A stretch of 64,000 nt of DNA, taken from assembly GCA_029204225.1 (NCBI GenBank), contig CM055100.1, forward strand, positions 51,955,260-52,019,259, read 5' to 3'. Each line of letters starts with the position of its first letter. Position 1 is the stretch's first letter. Shown here one piece after another: positions 42,455-53,205 of the stretch. This DNA comes from Diphasiastrum complanatum. Taxonomy: Eukaryota; Streptophyta; Lycopodiopsida; Lycopodiales; Lycopodiaceae. Position numbers and translations under genes: made by a program. The notes beneath the pieces were generated by a model. It was not told the DNA's origin and made no database searches. It worked only from the letters and a program-made list of their open reading frames with translations.

Positions 42455-45058
42455 TTGCCAAGTTTGATGGATCTTCAAGAGATCTTGATCAATGAGGAAT
42501 ATAGGCTTCAAGCAAGAGGTGGATCTACATCGACACTTCAAGAGGATGCTATGTTCACAAAGGGAAAATTCAAGGGCAAAACCAGAAGCAAGCGGTCTAA
42601 AGGGCAAGATCAAGTGGATGCTTCTTCAAGTGGCAAAAAGAAGGATAGATCAAAGCTCAAATGTTTCTATTGTGGCATCAAAGGACACTTTGCAAGTGAG
42701 TGCTACAAGAAGAAGAGAGATCAAGGAGACAAGCAAGGTAATTTTACTCTTGATGAGGATGGTTTGGATGTGCAAGATGAAAATGATGATGCTTTTGTGA
42801 TGTCTTCATGTATGCTTGTTAATGATGGAGATCTAGATCCTTGGTGGATTGATAGTGGAGCAAGTTCACACATGACCTTTCACAAAGAATACTTCACTTC
42901 CTTGTTGGCATATGGAGATGACAAGAGGGTGATCTACATGGCCAATGATGGTGAGTGTGCAATCAAAGGGATTGGCACAATTCCTATTTCTCTCTCTACA
43001 AATAGGAATGTTTATTTGGAGGATGCCTTGTTTATTCCATCTATTACCAAGTATTTGCTTAGTGTGAGTCAAATGCTAAGTAAGGGCCTCAAGGTGGAGT
43101 TTGATGGAGATGCTTGTTTGATCAAAAGGAAGGATGTCTTGATTGGAAAAGGTAAAAGGCAAGGGAAGTTGTTCAAACTTGATGCTTGTGTTATTGCAAA
43201 CCAAGTTGGATGTGTTGCAAGGGAGCAAATTTCTATTCAAGAGGTTTGGCACAAAAGGATGGGACACATCAACTTCAAGTCATTGGAGGTAATGGCAAGG
43301 AAGAAGGTTGTGATTGGTCTTCCAAGTTTCTTAAGTAATGACAAGCATGTTTGTGAGTCTTGTGCTTTGTCTAAGTCACATAGACTACCTTATACTAGAT
43401 CTATTTCTAGATCTACAAAGCCTTTTCAGCTTGTACATTCGGATATTCATGGATTTACTACAATTAGCAATAGTGGAGCTAAGATGTATGTAACATTCAT
43501 TGATGATTTTAGTAGATTTTGTTGGATCTATCTACTAAAGAGCAAGGATGAAGTGTATGATGTCTTTGTCAAGTTCAAGAATGCAAGGGAGAACCAATTC
43601 TCCACAAAGATCAAGTGCTTGAGAGGTGACAATGGTGGTGAGTACATATCTAACAAGTTCAAGGCCTTTTGTGATGAGCATGGGATCAAGAGGGAGTATA
43701 CAACGTCAAGGACCCCACAACAAAATGGAGTGGCTGAAAGAAAGAATAGAACTTTATGTAAAAGTGCTAAAGCTATGAGGTTAAGTGCTAATCTTGACAA
43801 ACCATTTTGGGATCAAGCTTTATTGTGTGCCAATTTCTTGTGCAATAGGTGGCCGAGTGCTATTTTGGATGGAAGGACACCTTTTGAGATGCTATTCAAG
43901 AGGAGGCCGAGTGTCAACTTTCTAAGAACCTTTGGATGCACATGCTATGTTAACATTACTCTTGATGATAGGACCAAGGAGGATCCATCTTCAAGAAGAG
44001 GTATTTTTGTTGGATATAGTGAGGTGAGTAAAGCCTATAAGGTTTACATTCCTTCTACTAACAAAGTGATTGTCAGTAGAGATGTAATTTTTTATGAGGG
44101 AAACATTCCAAAGGTGTCTTCAAGCATGATTGATGGTAAAGTAGATGGTTCTAACATTCTTGATGTTGATGAGAAGGATCCTACTTTGGATGGTGGTGAT
44201 GATGGACCTTCATCAAGTCAAAAGCCAAGGAGAACATCAAGAGAAAGACAAGTACCTTCAAGGCTCACATATGATCAAAAGGGTAAGCAAGTAGTTTCTA
44301 GAAATTATGTTGCTTTACTAACCTCTTTGGATGATCCTACAAGTGTAGATCAAGCAAGGAAAGAAGAGGAGTGGATCCAAGCAATGGATCTCGAGTATCG
44401 ATCTCTTATGAAGAGTGGAACATCTTTTGGAGGATCTTCTTGTGTACATGGAGCTATGCAAGTGGATGGATGTTATCTTGCTGTAAAATCAAGTAACGGA
44501 TTTGGAAAACAAATTTTGTTCAATGACTTTGATGGTCAAGTTGAAGATCAAGAGGTTGATCTCAAAGCGCTTCAACTAGTCAAAAGGGAAGTTGGCAATT
44601 TGGAGCTAGTCAAGAGCATCAAAGGAGAGGTAATTGGCAAGGGTGTTATGGATCTGTTTTTGCAGCATATTGAAGACTCAAGTAAGGTCAAAGGAGCAGC
44701 AAGGAAGTGTTGTTCAAGTTTACTTTACTTGTTCTATCTCATGTTTGAGCAATTTCATGTGGATGTGTGCAAATTGTCAAGATATGGTAAAACTAGCTAC
44801 ATTGGTGAGCATTGTTTTTATGTTGGATTTGTACTAGAATTCTTGGCTGATTTTGCTGATGGAAATGAAACTATTGGAGGTTCATTATGTCACTCATCCA
44901 TGGCTAAGTTCTCAAGTGTTGAGTTACTTGGTGCCAATACTTGGAGATTGTCAATTTTTGGTGAATTCATGGTCATTTTCTTGTGTCAAATAGATCTTGA
45001 AGATGGACTAGTGAAAACTACTTGGTTTATGGAGTCATGTGGTGCTGGATTTGCATAA
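42455..45058 (+). CDS. Copia-10 polyprotein: zinc knuckle, protease, integrase and novel C-terminal segment
   Basis: 867 codons without a stop. Zinc knuckle CFYCGIKGHFASEC (near residue 69); protease WWIDSGASSHM (about 130); zinc finger VWHKRMGHINFKSL ... CESCALSKSH; integrase with LVHSDIHGF, KIKCLRGDNGGEYISN and QNGVAERKNRTLCKSAKAM, all three catalytic residues present; linker RRTSRERQVPSRLTY; then EWIQAMDLEYRSLMKSGT, which normally opens RT. From about residue 656 (44422) the protein is unrelated to RT: SSCVHGAMQVDGCYLAVKSS, then VDLKALQLVKREVGNLELVK, then a Cys/Leu/Phe-rich part (KCCSSLLYLFYLMF), ending MESCGAGFA. I do not recognise it. It lacks YxDD. A captured host or repeat sequence is likely. 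Confidence 0.85.
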   Translation: MPSLMDLQEILINEEYRLQARGGSTSTLQEDAMFTKGKFKGKTRSKRSKGQDQVDASSSGKKKDRSKLKCFYCGIKGHFASECYKKKRDQGDKQGNFTLDEDGLDVQDENDDAFVMSSCMLVNDGDLDPWWIDSGASSHMTFHKEYFTSLLAYGDDKRVIYMANDGECAIKGIGTIPISLSTNRNVYLEDALFIPSITKYLLSVSQMLSKGLKVEFDGDACLIKRKDVLIGKGKRQGKLFKLDACVIANQVGCVAREQISIQEVWHKRMGHINFKSLEVMARKKVVIGLPSFLSNDKHVCESCALSKSHRLPYTRSISRSTKPFQLVHSDIHGFTTISNSGAKMYVTFIDDFSRFCWIYLLKSKDEVYDVFVKFKNARENQFSTKIKCLRGDNGGEYISNKFKAFCDEHGIKREYTTSRTPQQNGVAERKNRTLCKSAKAMRLSANLDKPFWDQALLCANFLCNRWPSAILDGRTPFEMLFKRRPSVNFLRTFGCTCYVNITLDDRTKEDPSSRRGIFVGYSEVSKAYKVYIPSTNKVIVSRDVIFYEGNIPKVSSSMIDGKVDGSNILDVDEKDPTLDGGDDGPSSSQKPRRTSRERQVPSRLTYDQKGKQVVSRNYVALLTSLDDPTSVDQARKEEEWIQAMDLEYRSLMKSGTSFGGSSCVHGAMQVDGCYLAVKSSNGFGKQILFNDFDGQVEDQEVDLKALQLVKREVGNLELVKSIKGEVIGKGVMDLFLQHIEDSSKVKGAARKCCSSLLYLFYLMFEQFHVDVCKLSRYGKTSYIGEHCFYVGFVLEFLADFADGNETIGGSLCHSSMAKFSSVELLGANTWRLSIFGEFMVIFLCQIDLEDGLVKTTWFMESCGAGFA

Positions 45059-45249
45059 TTTATGTACTCACCTACTCATGGATTTCCAAGGTTTGATGGT
45101 TTCTTATGGCAAGATGAAATGGAGGCTCATTCATGGAGTATCATGATGGATACAAGGCAACAAAGGACAAAGGAGGAGGAGACATGCAAGCAAAAGTTGA
45201 TCACTCACATTTATTGTTTGTTTGCTGTATTTTTCTAAAGAGTTCAGAG
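44423..45249 (+). other. 827-bp unidentified segment replacing RT
   Basis: It lies between SGT, where RT normally begins, and WKLGKRVLRYIIG, where RNase H begins. It is about the size of the missing RT block (about 0.9 kb in Copia-9). The first 633 bases stay in the integrase frame; the last 190 are non-coding. There is no terminal repeat, poly-A or LTR border that would mark it as a simple insertion. Confidence 0.7.
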
Positions 45250-45832
45250 TTGGAAGCTAGGAAAGCGAGTTTTGAGGTACATCATTGGAACTCGAGATTT
45301 TGGCATACTATATGAGGGATCATCACCTAATCTTTTTGGATTTTCAGATTCGGACTATGCTGGAGATGTAATGGATAGAAAATCCATTAGTTCTTATTGT
45401 ATTTTCATAGGCGATGGAGCTATATCATGGATGTCAAAGAAACAAGCCACTATCTCATTGTCATCTAGTGAGGCCGAGTACAAAGCCCTTACACATTGCA
45501 CAAAGGAGATGGTATGGATCAAGAGGATGATCAAGGATCTTCACTTGCTGGATTTTTCAGAGAGACCAATCATCTTTTGTGACAATCAATCAACCCAAAG
45601 AATGGCATCCAATCCTATCTTTCATGCTAGGAGCAAGCGTATTGAGATACAATATCATTTTGTGAGGGAGCGAGTCATTGCAAAGGAGGTGGAGCTTCAA
45701 CATGTGTCTTCAAGGGAATGTGTAGCTGATATCTTCACCAAAGCATTGGGAAAAGACTTGTTCATGAAGCATAGGACTTCACTTGGAGTATTATCAAAGT
45801 CTATGCTAAAACTAGTTGAAGAGGGAGTGTGA
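45250..45832 (+). CDS. Copia-10 RNase H
   Basis: Starts with KLGKRVLRYIIGTRDFGILY, then GFSDSDYAGDVMDRKSISSY, SWMSKKQATISLSSSEAEYK, IFCDNQSTQRMASNPIFHAR and KRIEIQYHFVRERV, ending LVEEGV just before the polypurine tract. Active-site acidic residues are intact. It is out of continuity with the integrase frame because of the stop at 45056. Confidence 0.88.
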
Positions 45833-46477
45833 AAGATTCAACTAGTTTCATCACATTTTGCAATATTTCCATATTTGGCATATTGAGGCCAAAACTTGTT
45901 TTAGACTTAGAGTTTGACTTTTCAAAGTTCATTAGTCTAAATTTCATTTGAATAAACACTTTTTGAAAGTGTGGGAAAGATAGAATGCAAGTTTGAGTAG
46001 ATTCAATTTGAATAAGTTGGGTACATTGAATCTAGACCCAAAATTGGTAGGGTTAGCATTTTGGTGGGAAAGCCAAGTGGCCAAATAGGGTTTGGACCTG
46101 TTATAAAAGGATGTAACTCGTGGAGAGAGTCATCTTCTCTCTTCTCTATCTCATTTCATGCTTATACATGGTTCTCTTGGGTTCTACTATCCATTGGTGC
46201 ACTATCTTGGTGATTGCTTGCAATTCTATGTGTAGAATGATCTATATTTGTTATTTTTGGATCCACACGTGTGAAATACAGTAGCTTGCTGGTTTTGTAC
46301 GGACAGAAACATTACATAATCATTTCATTCAAGTTTGATCAAGTTCTATTAGTGTTTGCATCTCAAATTGTGTGTAGATGCTGATTTTTCTACATTGGTG
46401 AAATTGGTAGTGTATTTCTCTTTCTAACCAAAGATCATTCAAGTAGATTGGATCTTAAGGATCTAAAATCTTTCACA
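45828..46477 (+). repeat. Copia-10 3' LTR
   Basis: 650 bp from TGTGAAAGATTC to AAATCTTTCACA: the ends are inverted copies of each other over about 10 bases. TATA box (TTATAAAAGG) near 46101. CCACACGTGTGAAA at about 46263 lies 160 bp downstream of it, at the position of the second palindrome in Copia-9. Confidence 0.9.
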
Positions 46478-48429
46478 CTTGTTATGTACATATTCCTTTA
46501 GAAACAAGGGAAAAGGAAGATGCCACTTCTTTCAAAGGCATCTTTGTTGGTTATAGTGAAAGTAAGAAAGCTTATAGGATATATGATCCTATTACAAAAA
46601 AAGTTGTTGCTAGTAGAGATGTACTTTTTGATGAATCTCTCCAAGCCAAAGGAAAGGTGACTTCCAACAACACTCAACTTGTCAAAGATCATGCTATGGT
46701 TGAGGAGCAGCTTCATGAAGATGAAGACCAAGTGAAACCTACTCCAAGTACAAGGGTGCCAAGAATATCAACAAGGACAAGGATTGAGCCATCAAGGCTC
46801 ACTTATAGTGACAAAGAGGAGCAAAGGGAAGATTCTCAACTACTCAACTCTTATACTTTCTTGACTACTATGCTTGAAGAACCAACTAATTTTGAGGAAG
46901 CAAATAAGTCTCGATATTGGAGGAAAGCTATGCAAGTAGAGTTTGATGCATTAATGAAAAATCAAACTTGGAAACTTGTTGATTTACCTTATGAAAAAAA
47001 GCCTCTTACTTGTAAATGGATATATAGATTGAAATATAATCAAGATGGTTCCATTCATAAGTACAAAGCTAGACTTGTAGCAAAAGGTTTTTTGCAAGTC
47101 AAAGGCATAGATTATGATGAAAACTTTGCACCTGTTGCAAAGCTTGTGACCATTAGATTAATCATATGTCTTGCAACTTCTTTCAAATGGGAGCTCTTCC
47201 AACTTGATGTGACAAATGCTTTCTTGAATGGATTCTTGGAAGAGGGAATCTACATGTGCCAATCCGAGGGCTTCATCAAAGATGGAGAAGAAGACAAGGT
47301 GTGTCTCTTGAAGAAGAGTCTGTATGGACTCAAGCAAGCACCAAGAACATGGTACTCTAGGTTGCATTCCTATCTTATTTCCATTGGATTTGTTGTAAGT
47401 TCTTATGAACCATCATTGTACTACAAATGTAATGATGGAAAGATCATTATCTTAGTTTTATATGTTGATGACATTATACTCACAGGAAATGATCTAGATG
47501 GCATCAAAAATGTAAAAGTTTCCTTGTCTAGTGAATTAAAGATGGTAGATCTAGGACTTCTTAAAGTTATACTTGGAATAGAAGTCATTAGAAGTAATGA
47601 TTTTACCTTCATATGTCAATCTAAGTATGCTAGATCAATCTTAGCAAGATTTGGCATGATTGATTGTAAAGGAGTTGAAACTCCTATGGAACTAAGTGTA
47701 AAAGTTTCTAAGGAAAGTGATGAAGCATCCTTTGAGGACATCACTACCTATAGAATGCTTATTGGTTCCTTGATATACTTAACCATCACTAGACCAGATC
47801 TTAGTTTTTGTGTTGGCAAGTTGAGTCAATACATGCAAAGTCCATTAATATGTCATTGGAAAGGAGCAAAAAGGGTGTTAAGGTACATATCGGCTACAAA
47901 AGACTTTGGCATAGTTTATGAAAGGACTAATATTTGTTTGAGAGCATATTCGGACTCAAGTTTTGCAGGTGACAAGATGGATAGAAGATCCATAAGTGCA
48001 TTTGCTACATTCTTATGTGGAGGAGCTATATCTTGGCTTTCCAAAAAGCAAGATACCATCTCTCTTTCATCAACAGGATCCGAATATAAAGCTATGACAA
48101 CAGCAACAAAGGAGGTTCTTTGGCTTAAAAGGCTTTTGGAGGAGCTACATGTGATCAAGGATGAAGACATTCCATGCATATATTGTGATAATCAAGTAGC
48201 TCAACAACTTGCAAACAATCCAGTCTTCCATGCTCGAACAAAGCACATCGAGATTGCACATCATTTCGTGAGGGAGAAAGTGCAAGCAAAGGAGATCAAG
48301 TTTATTCATGTTTCATCATCAGATTGCATTGCTAATATACTCACCAAGGCATTGCCTAAAGATCCATTTATAAAATTAAGATTGGCTCTTGGAGTTATAG
48401 ATAGATCTATGCTAGATTTACCAAGCTAG
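46478..48429 (+). CDS. Copia-9 integrase tail, RT and RNase H
   Basis: The frame resumes right after the Copia-10 LTR with CYVHIPLETREKED, and is open to a TAG at 48427. In order: VGYSESKKAYRIYDP, the Arg-rich linker with RIEPSRLTYSDKEEQ, RT with YWRKAMQVEFDALMKNQTWK, CKWIYRLKYNQDGSIHKYKA, ELFQLDVTNAFLNGFLEEGI, LYGLKQAPRTWYSRL and catalytic LVLYVDDIILTGND, then RNase H with AYSDSSFAGDKMDRRSI, SWLSKKQDTISLSSTGSEYK and CDNQVAQQLANNPVFHAR. RT and RNase H look intact, the best-preserved pair in the window. Confidence 0.93.
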
Positions 48430-48441
48430 ATTTTTGAGGAG

Positions 48442-48929
48442 TGTGAAAAATGAAAAAATAAGCTTGGTAGAGGCCAAGAATCTTGTATATAGGATAGACA
48501 CACATCATGATGGTGACAAGGCATCCTCACATGTGTGAGATTTGATGCATGATCAGTACCTCGAACTCCAAAAGTGTATATATAGAGGCTTATTTGGCCA
48601 TAATCAATGTGAGACACCAATCTTGGTTTTGGAAGCAATTTTGAGTGATTCTCTCCATTTGTTTACATTTGTTTGATTGTTTTGAGGTTCTATCAATGTG
48701 TACTTGATTTTCAGGTTGGATTTCGTACTCATACAGTGTTTCACACGTGTGAAACCAGAAAGTACACCTACCTTCGATTAATGATTGTTCTTGTTAGGAT
48801 TTTGTGTCTAGAATTGATCTAGATTGATCTTAATCTCAAGTAGATTGATAGATCAAGTAATCTGACAACCAATCCCTCTTGAGGATCAGATTAGGATCCA
48901 CTCTTGGTCCTTTTTGTACTTTTTGCACA
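48442..48929 (+). repeat. Copia-9 3' LTR with 332-bp internal deletion
   Basis: 488 bp. It starts TGTGAAAAATGAAAAAATAAG and ends TTTTTGCACA, followed by TTTGT. Relative to the 5' LTR it lacks about 332 bp between GATAGACACACA and CATGATGGTGACAAG. The first palindrome has decayed to TCACATGTGTGA (48527); the second is perfect (48738-48755). Confidence 0.92.
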
Positions 48930-50796
48930 TTTGTGAATGTGCAAAAAGCCATTAGGCTAGAAGCATCTCTACCCAAGGAATTTTGGGGAGAAGCAGTTGC
49001 ATGTGAAAATTATCTTTGTGATAGGCTTCCTAATCTTGCAATAGAAGGAAGAATACCCTATGAAATGTTGTACAAAGAAAAGCCTAAGGTAGATCATCTT
49101 AGGATTTTTGGTTGTTTATGTTATGTGCATGTTCCTTTAGAGACTAGGAAAAAGGATGATCCTAGTGCTATTAAAGGCATTTTTGTTGGATATGCATCTT
49201 GTAAGAAAGCATATAAAGTTTATGTTCCCTCTACTAACAAGAATGTTGTAAGTAGATATGTGAATGTCCATGAAGATCAGAAGTATAACTTGGATGAGAC
49301 AAAGATCAAGGAATCTGATGCAAGATTTACTATTATCAATCTTGATGTTGTTCAAGACATGTTGGGGCCGAGGCTTGAGGAGGAGCAAGATCAAGCAGAT
49401 GCACCTAGAAGATCCACAAGAGAAAGATCCGAGCCAAGTAGGCTCACATATGTGGAGAGAGGAAAGCAAGTGGAGGATGTAGGAGGCACTTCCTATCATG
49501 AGCCAAGAGATGTCCAAGAAGCACCAAGGATTGGGTTGAAGCAATGACCCTTGAGTATGAAGCCTTGATGTCAAACAACACATGGGAGCTTGTCAATCCG
49601 CCTACCAACATGCATATCATTGGATGCAAATGGGTGTTCAGGATCAATTACAACAATGATGGATCCATTAACAAATTCAAAGCAAGACTTTGTGCCAAAG
49701 GATATTCTCAAGTCAAAGGTCTTGATTATGAAGACACTTTTGCACTTGTTGCAAAAATGGTACTATAAGAATTCTCATTTCACTTGCATGCTATCACAAT
49801 TGAAGGATGTTTCAACTTGATGTATCTAATGCTTTCCTCAATGGTTATCTTGAGGAGGAGATCTACATGGAGCAACCACCTGGATTAGTGAAAGATGGTG
49901 AAGAAGCAAAAGTATGTCTTTTGCTTAAAAGTCTTTATAGACTAAAACAAGCACCAAGGTCTTGGTATGCAAGGCTCAATTGTTTCCTCATATCACTCGG
50001 ATTTCATGTTAGTGATTATGACCCATCATTGTACATTAAGTTTATAAATAAGTCTTTAGTTATTCTTCTTATCTATATAGATGATATAATTCTTAGTGGA
50101 AATGATTTGGAGCTAGTTAAGGAAACAAAATGTGCACTTGGTAGTGAATTTAGAATGCAAGATCTAGGAATTCTTCAATACATCTTAGGCCTAGATATTG
50201 ACTTTTGGAAAGATCATGCTTTCATAAGTCAAAGTAGATATGCTCTTTCCATGCTTAAAAAATTTCAAATGGAAAATTGGAAGGGCATAGATACTCCAAT
50301 GGAGCATATTGTAAAAGTTCCTATAAAAGAGGATGAAAGATCCTTTGAGGACATCACTCTTTATAGGAGTCTTATTGGCTCCCTCATTTGGTTAACTGTA
50401 ACTAGGCCGGATTTAAGTTTTAGTGTGCATAAATTAAGCCAATTCATGCAGGATCCAAAGATTTGTCATTGGAAGTTGGCAAAAATAATCTTGAGATATG
50501 TATCTTCCACCTTAGACTATGAATTGATCTATAAAGGAGAAGATCTAACATTGGTTGCATTTTTAGACTCGGATTTTGTAGGAGACAAAGTGGATAGAAA
50601 ATGCACAAGCGCATACACAATTTTTATTGAAGAAAATCTAGTTTCTTGGCTATCCAAGAAGCAAGCTACTATATCTTTGTCATCTTGTGAAGCAGAGTAC
50701 AAAGCTCTTACAACTACCACAAAGGAGGTCCTATGGATCAAGAGGCTACTCATGGAGCTAAAGTGCATTGAAGATGAAGACCTTCCTATTATCAAG
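48930..50796 (+). pseudogene. Copia-8 integrase end, RT and partial RNase H
   Basis: The first five bases are the right TTTGT duplicate. It reads ECAKAIRLEASLPKEFWGE, FGCLCYVHVPLETRKKDDP and VGYASCKKAYKVYVPST; a frameshift near 49538 leads into [20 protein letters not shown], and another near 49766. RT then reads MFQLDVSNAFLNGYLEEEIY, LYRLKQAPRSWYARL and LLIYIDDIILSGND (YIDD). RNase H reads AFLDSDFVGDKVDRK, where the family has SDSDF, and stops after LPIIK, losing the rest of the domain. Confidence 0.87.
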
Positions 50797-51470
50797 AATT
50801 GTTGAAAGTAAATCTGATTTGCGCGTGCTATGGTTGGATCTACTCATGATGCGGTGTAGTATAGAAAGGATCGTCCACTTTTTAAGTTTCTACCAAGCTT
50901 CAATAAAAAATGCGGAACAAAAGCACTAAGGCTTACCCAACTAGTGCTCAGAATGGAAATGAAACTATCTAAGATGACAAAATACAAAAACTTACTAAGG
51001 CTTACCCAACTAGCAAGGTGATTAAACTAAATCCTAGATTAACACCCAAAGGGAATTAGAACGGACGATGGCAGCTAACTAATAATCAATCAACAAAATA
51101 CATGCCACAATACAAACCAATGAGAAGGAGACAAGAGGAGGCCCGAGCCCCTTCCCTCAAGCTATGCACCTTCCAATGGAAACACAAAGAAATAGAATGA
51201 CTTCTCAAATAGAGAGCAATTAGCATAATCTCAAAGTGCTATTTACAAGGCAAATACCTCTCCTTTAATGGCAAGGAAGGTCTTCCATAAGTATCCACTA
51301 ACTTATGGGACTAATCTATTTCTAGCCTTTCTAGAACTTCTAACTTAGGATTTAGAACCTCAAAAGTTCTTTAACTTAGGAAAACTTAAGACAAAATATT
51401 TCTATTCTTAAGTTTTCTAAGTCTAAGTTCTAAATCTAAGTTTAGACTACTTTATTATTTTTTTAATCTT
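50797..51470 (-). other. probable Gypsy-2 3' LTR/flank
   Basis: Non-coding DNA between Copia-8 and the first Gypsy-2 frame. It contains a repeated AAGGCTTACCCAACTAG (50928 and 50998) and an AACTTAG-rich part near 51340-51440. By position it would hold the 3' LTR; I could not define ends. Confidence 0.35.
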
Positions 51471-51482
51471 CTATTCATGGGC

Positions 51483-52327
51483 TTACAAACACATGCCATG
51501 TTGCGCTAGGATCTCCTTTGGGACCTGAGAGGATTTAAGACTCCCTCTGGATTCAGCATACTCAGCCTCGATGTCACTGGATAAAATGTCGTGAGGGACA
51601 TTAACTTCTGTGCTGATCGCCTTCCCTTTCTGCTTCTTAGTTGGTGGTGCTGGTGAAACTGGTTCTGTTGTCAGTTGGGGAGTGGCTCGCTTCTTATCTA
51701 TTTCAAGATTATAGGCCACTCGGAGGGAAGGGATATGAAATTCTACAGGCATAACGACTTCTTGACCATATGCTAGATGGAAAGGGGTTAAGCATGTAGC
51801 TCTCTTCGGGGTGGTGCGATAAGCCTAGAGAGCAGCATGAAGTTTGAGTTCCCAATCAGATCAGCTGGATTCAACGGTTTTGGTGAGAATGCCACATAGG
51901 ATTTTATTGGTGGATTTCGCCTGGCCATTGCATCGTGGATAGTATGGGGAACTTTTGCGATGTACCACAAAAAATTTTGAAAGGAGATATGCTATGACAG
52001 AGTTAAGAAAATGTGTACCCCTATCACTGATAAGTTCTAGAGGAATCCGAAATGAACTATAGCCTGTTCATAGAAAAATTTTGCGGTAGAATGAGCGTCA
52101 GCATTGTGAACAACTCTTGCTTCAACCCATTTGGTGCAATAGTTCGTAGCTACTATAATGTAACGAGATTGTGTGTGTCGAGCAGTAGCACCAATGGGTC
52201 CTACATAATCAATCTCCCATTTTTGGGAAGCTTGATCAGTGGTTACAAGACGTAAAGGCATGTAGTCGGTCTTTTGAACGTGTTTTGTGCGTTGGCAAAC
52301 ATCACAGGCCTTAGTGTAATTGTGCAT
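51483..52327 (-). pseudogene. Gypsy-2 integrase core and tail
   Basis: Contains CDVCQRTKHVQKTDYMPLR, WEIDYVGPIGATA (first catalytic Asp), NYCTKWVEARVV, then after a shift ELISDRGTHFLNS (second Asp) and YYPRCNGQAKSTNKIL, where the catalytic Glu is Lys. The end ([20 protein letters not shown]) leads not to the GPY/F module but to a Pro/Lys-rich tail ([12 protein letters not shown]) to 51483. Confidence 0.8.
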
Positions 52328-52575
52328 ATCCTTGAAGAGTATTGGCCACCAAAACCGGCCAAGAAAAATTTCTTAGTAGTCGTTTTAGAAGAGAAATGGC
52401 CTGCACCAATGCCTTCATGAGTGAGGGAAATTACAGAGGGTATTTCACCTTCAGTAAGACATCGTTGAATGATTCCATCTAACCCTTGCTTATAGTGTTG
52501 TCCTGCAATTAACGTATAAGGTTTGGTTTTGAGGACCAATGCACGTTGTTCAGGTTTAAACAAGGAAGGATCCAT
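52243..52575 (-). pseudogene. Gypsy-2 RNase H-integrase linker and zinc-finger region
   Basis: Reads QHYKQGLDGIIQRCLTEGEI, HEGIGAGHFSSKTTTKKFFL and a broken end of the HHCC finger, in line with gypsy integrase N-termini. A frameshift near 52330 separates it from the core. Confidence 0.7.
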
Positions 52576-52593
52576 CTGCCCTGAAGTTAGATA

Positions 52594-53205
52594 TTATGTG
52601 AGTTCCTTAGCCCATATGGGTGTAGAGTCAACTTGGAAAAGGATGGCATCTGGTAAATCATCGTTGACGCCTTGATCAGGGGTGAGAAAGTTAGGGATTC
52701 GGGACAGATGACCGGCTAGAAAATGTTGAACTCTCTTACGAACTACGATCCTAAACTCAAATTCTTGTAGTAATAGGATCCATCTAGTAATACGGCATGT
52801 GGTGCAAGTCTTGTTGATGAGATACAACAGTGCTTGATGATCAGTGAAGAATACAAAAACTTTTCCTAGAAAATAATGGCGAAACTTCTGAACCACATAT
52901 ACCATTGCCAAGGCTTCACGTTCGGCAGTGGTATAATTGACTTCAGTAGGTATCAATTGTCTACTAAGAAAACAGATTGGATAATCCTTTTTGAATTCTC
53001 CCCGTTGGGTGAGCACTGTTCCAATGGCATACTTGGATGCATCGGTATGCACATGGAATTCTTTAGAATCATCAGGAGCCCGGAGGATAGGTGCATTGGT
53101 AAGGACTTCTTTGAGTTGATTAAATGTGACGCGTTCCGTCCATTTGGGAACTACAACTACTTTGTAGATTAAGCGTGATTTGTTAGAAAATCGAAAATAA
53201 AGCAC
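52594..53205 (-). pseudogene. Gypsy-2 RNase H
   Basis: Reads EFHVHTDASKYAIGTVLTQR, SRQLIPTEVNYTTAEREALA, FVFFTDHQALLYLINKT and HFLAGHLSRIPN, with the catalytic acidic residues kept. Confidence 0.85.

Larger units (their letters stand above)
42350..46477 (+). mobile_element. Copia-10: RT-less Copia nested in Copia-9, 5' LTR lost
   Basis: From a truncated Gag (VQSIAIQKTLPSLMDLQE, 42428) through zinc knuckle, protease, integrase, an unknown segment in place of RT, RNase H, polypurine tract (GAAGAGGGAG) and a 650-bp 3' LTR. The 5' LTR, primer site and most of Gag are missing, along with about 150 codons of the host integrase, so a deletion across the left insertion point followed integration. 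Confidence 0.88.
39318..48929 (+). mobile_element. Copia-9: LTR-to-LTR element inserted in Copia-8
   Basis: 5' LTR 39318-40137, primer site 40138-40150, gag from 40742, protease, integrase start (to about 42345), then nested Copia-10 (to 46477), integrase end, RT and RNase H (46478-48426), polypurine tract (TTTTTGAGGAG) and 3' LTR 48442-48929. It is flanked by TTTGT on both sides. The two LTRs differ at roughly 13-15 positions over 420 bp by eye, apart from one deletion. Gag and protease are broken; the RT-RNase H frame is open. Confidence 0.93.
38669..50796 (+). mobile_element. Copia-8: outermost host of the nested insertions (split)
   Basis: Two pieces of one copia polyprotein, 38669-39317 and 48930-50796, separated exactly by Copia-9. 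The left piece ends inside integrase at NRTLC and the right piece resumes with ECAKAIRLEAS, giving the normal family sequence across the gap. The element is truncated in the pre-integrase region at its left end (junction with Gypsy-1) and in RNase H at its right end (near Gypsy-2), so no LTR of its own survives. Confidence 0.9.
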
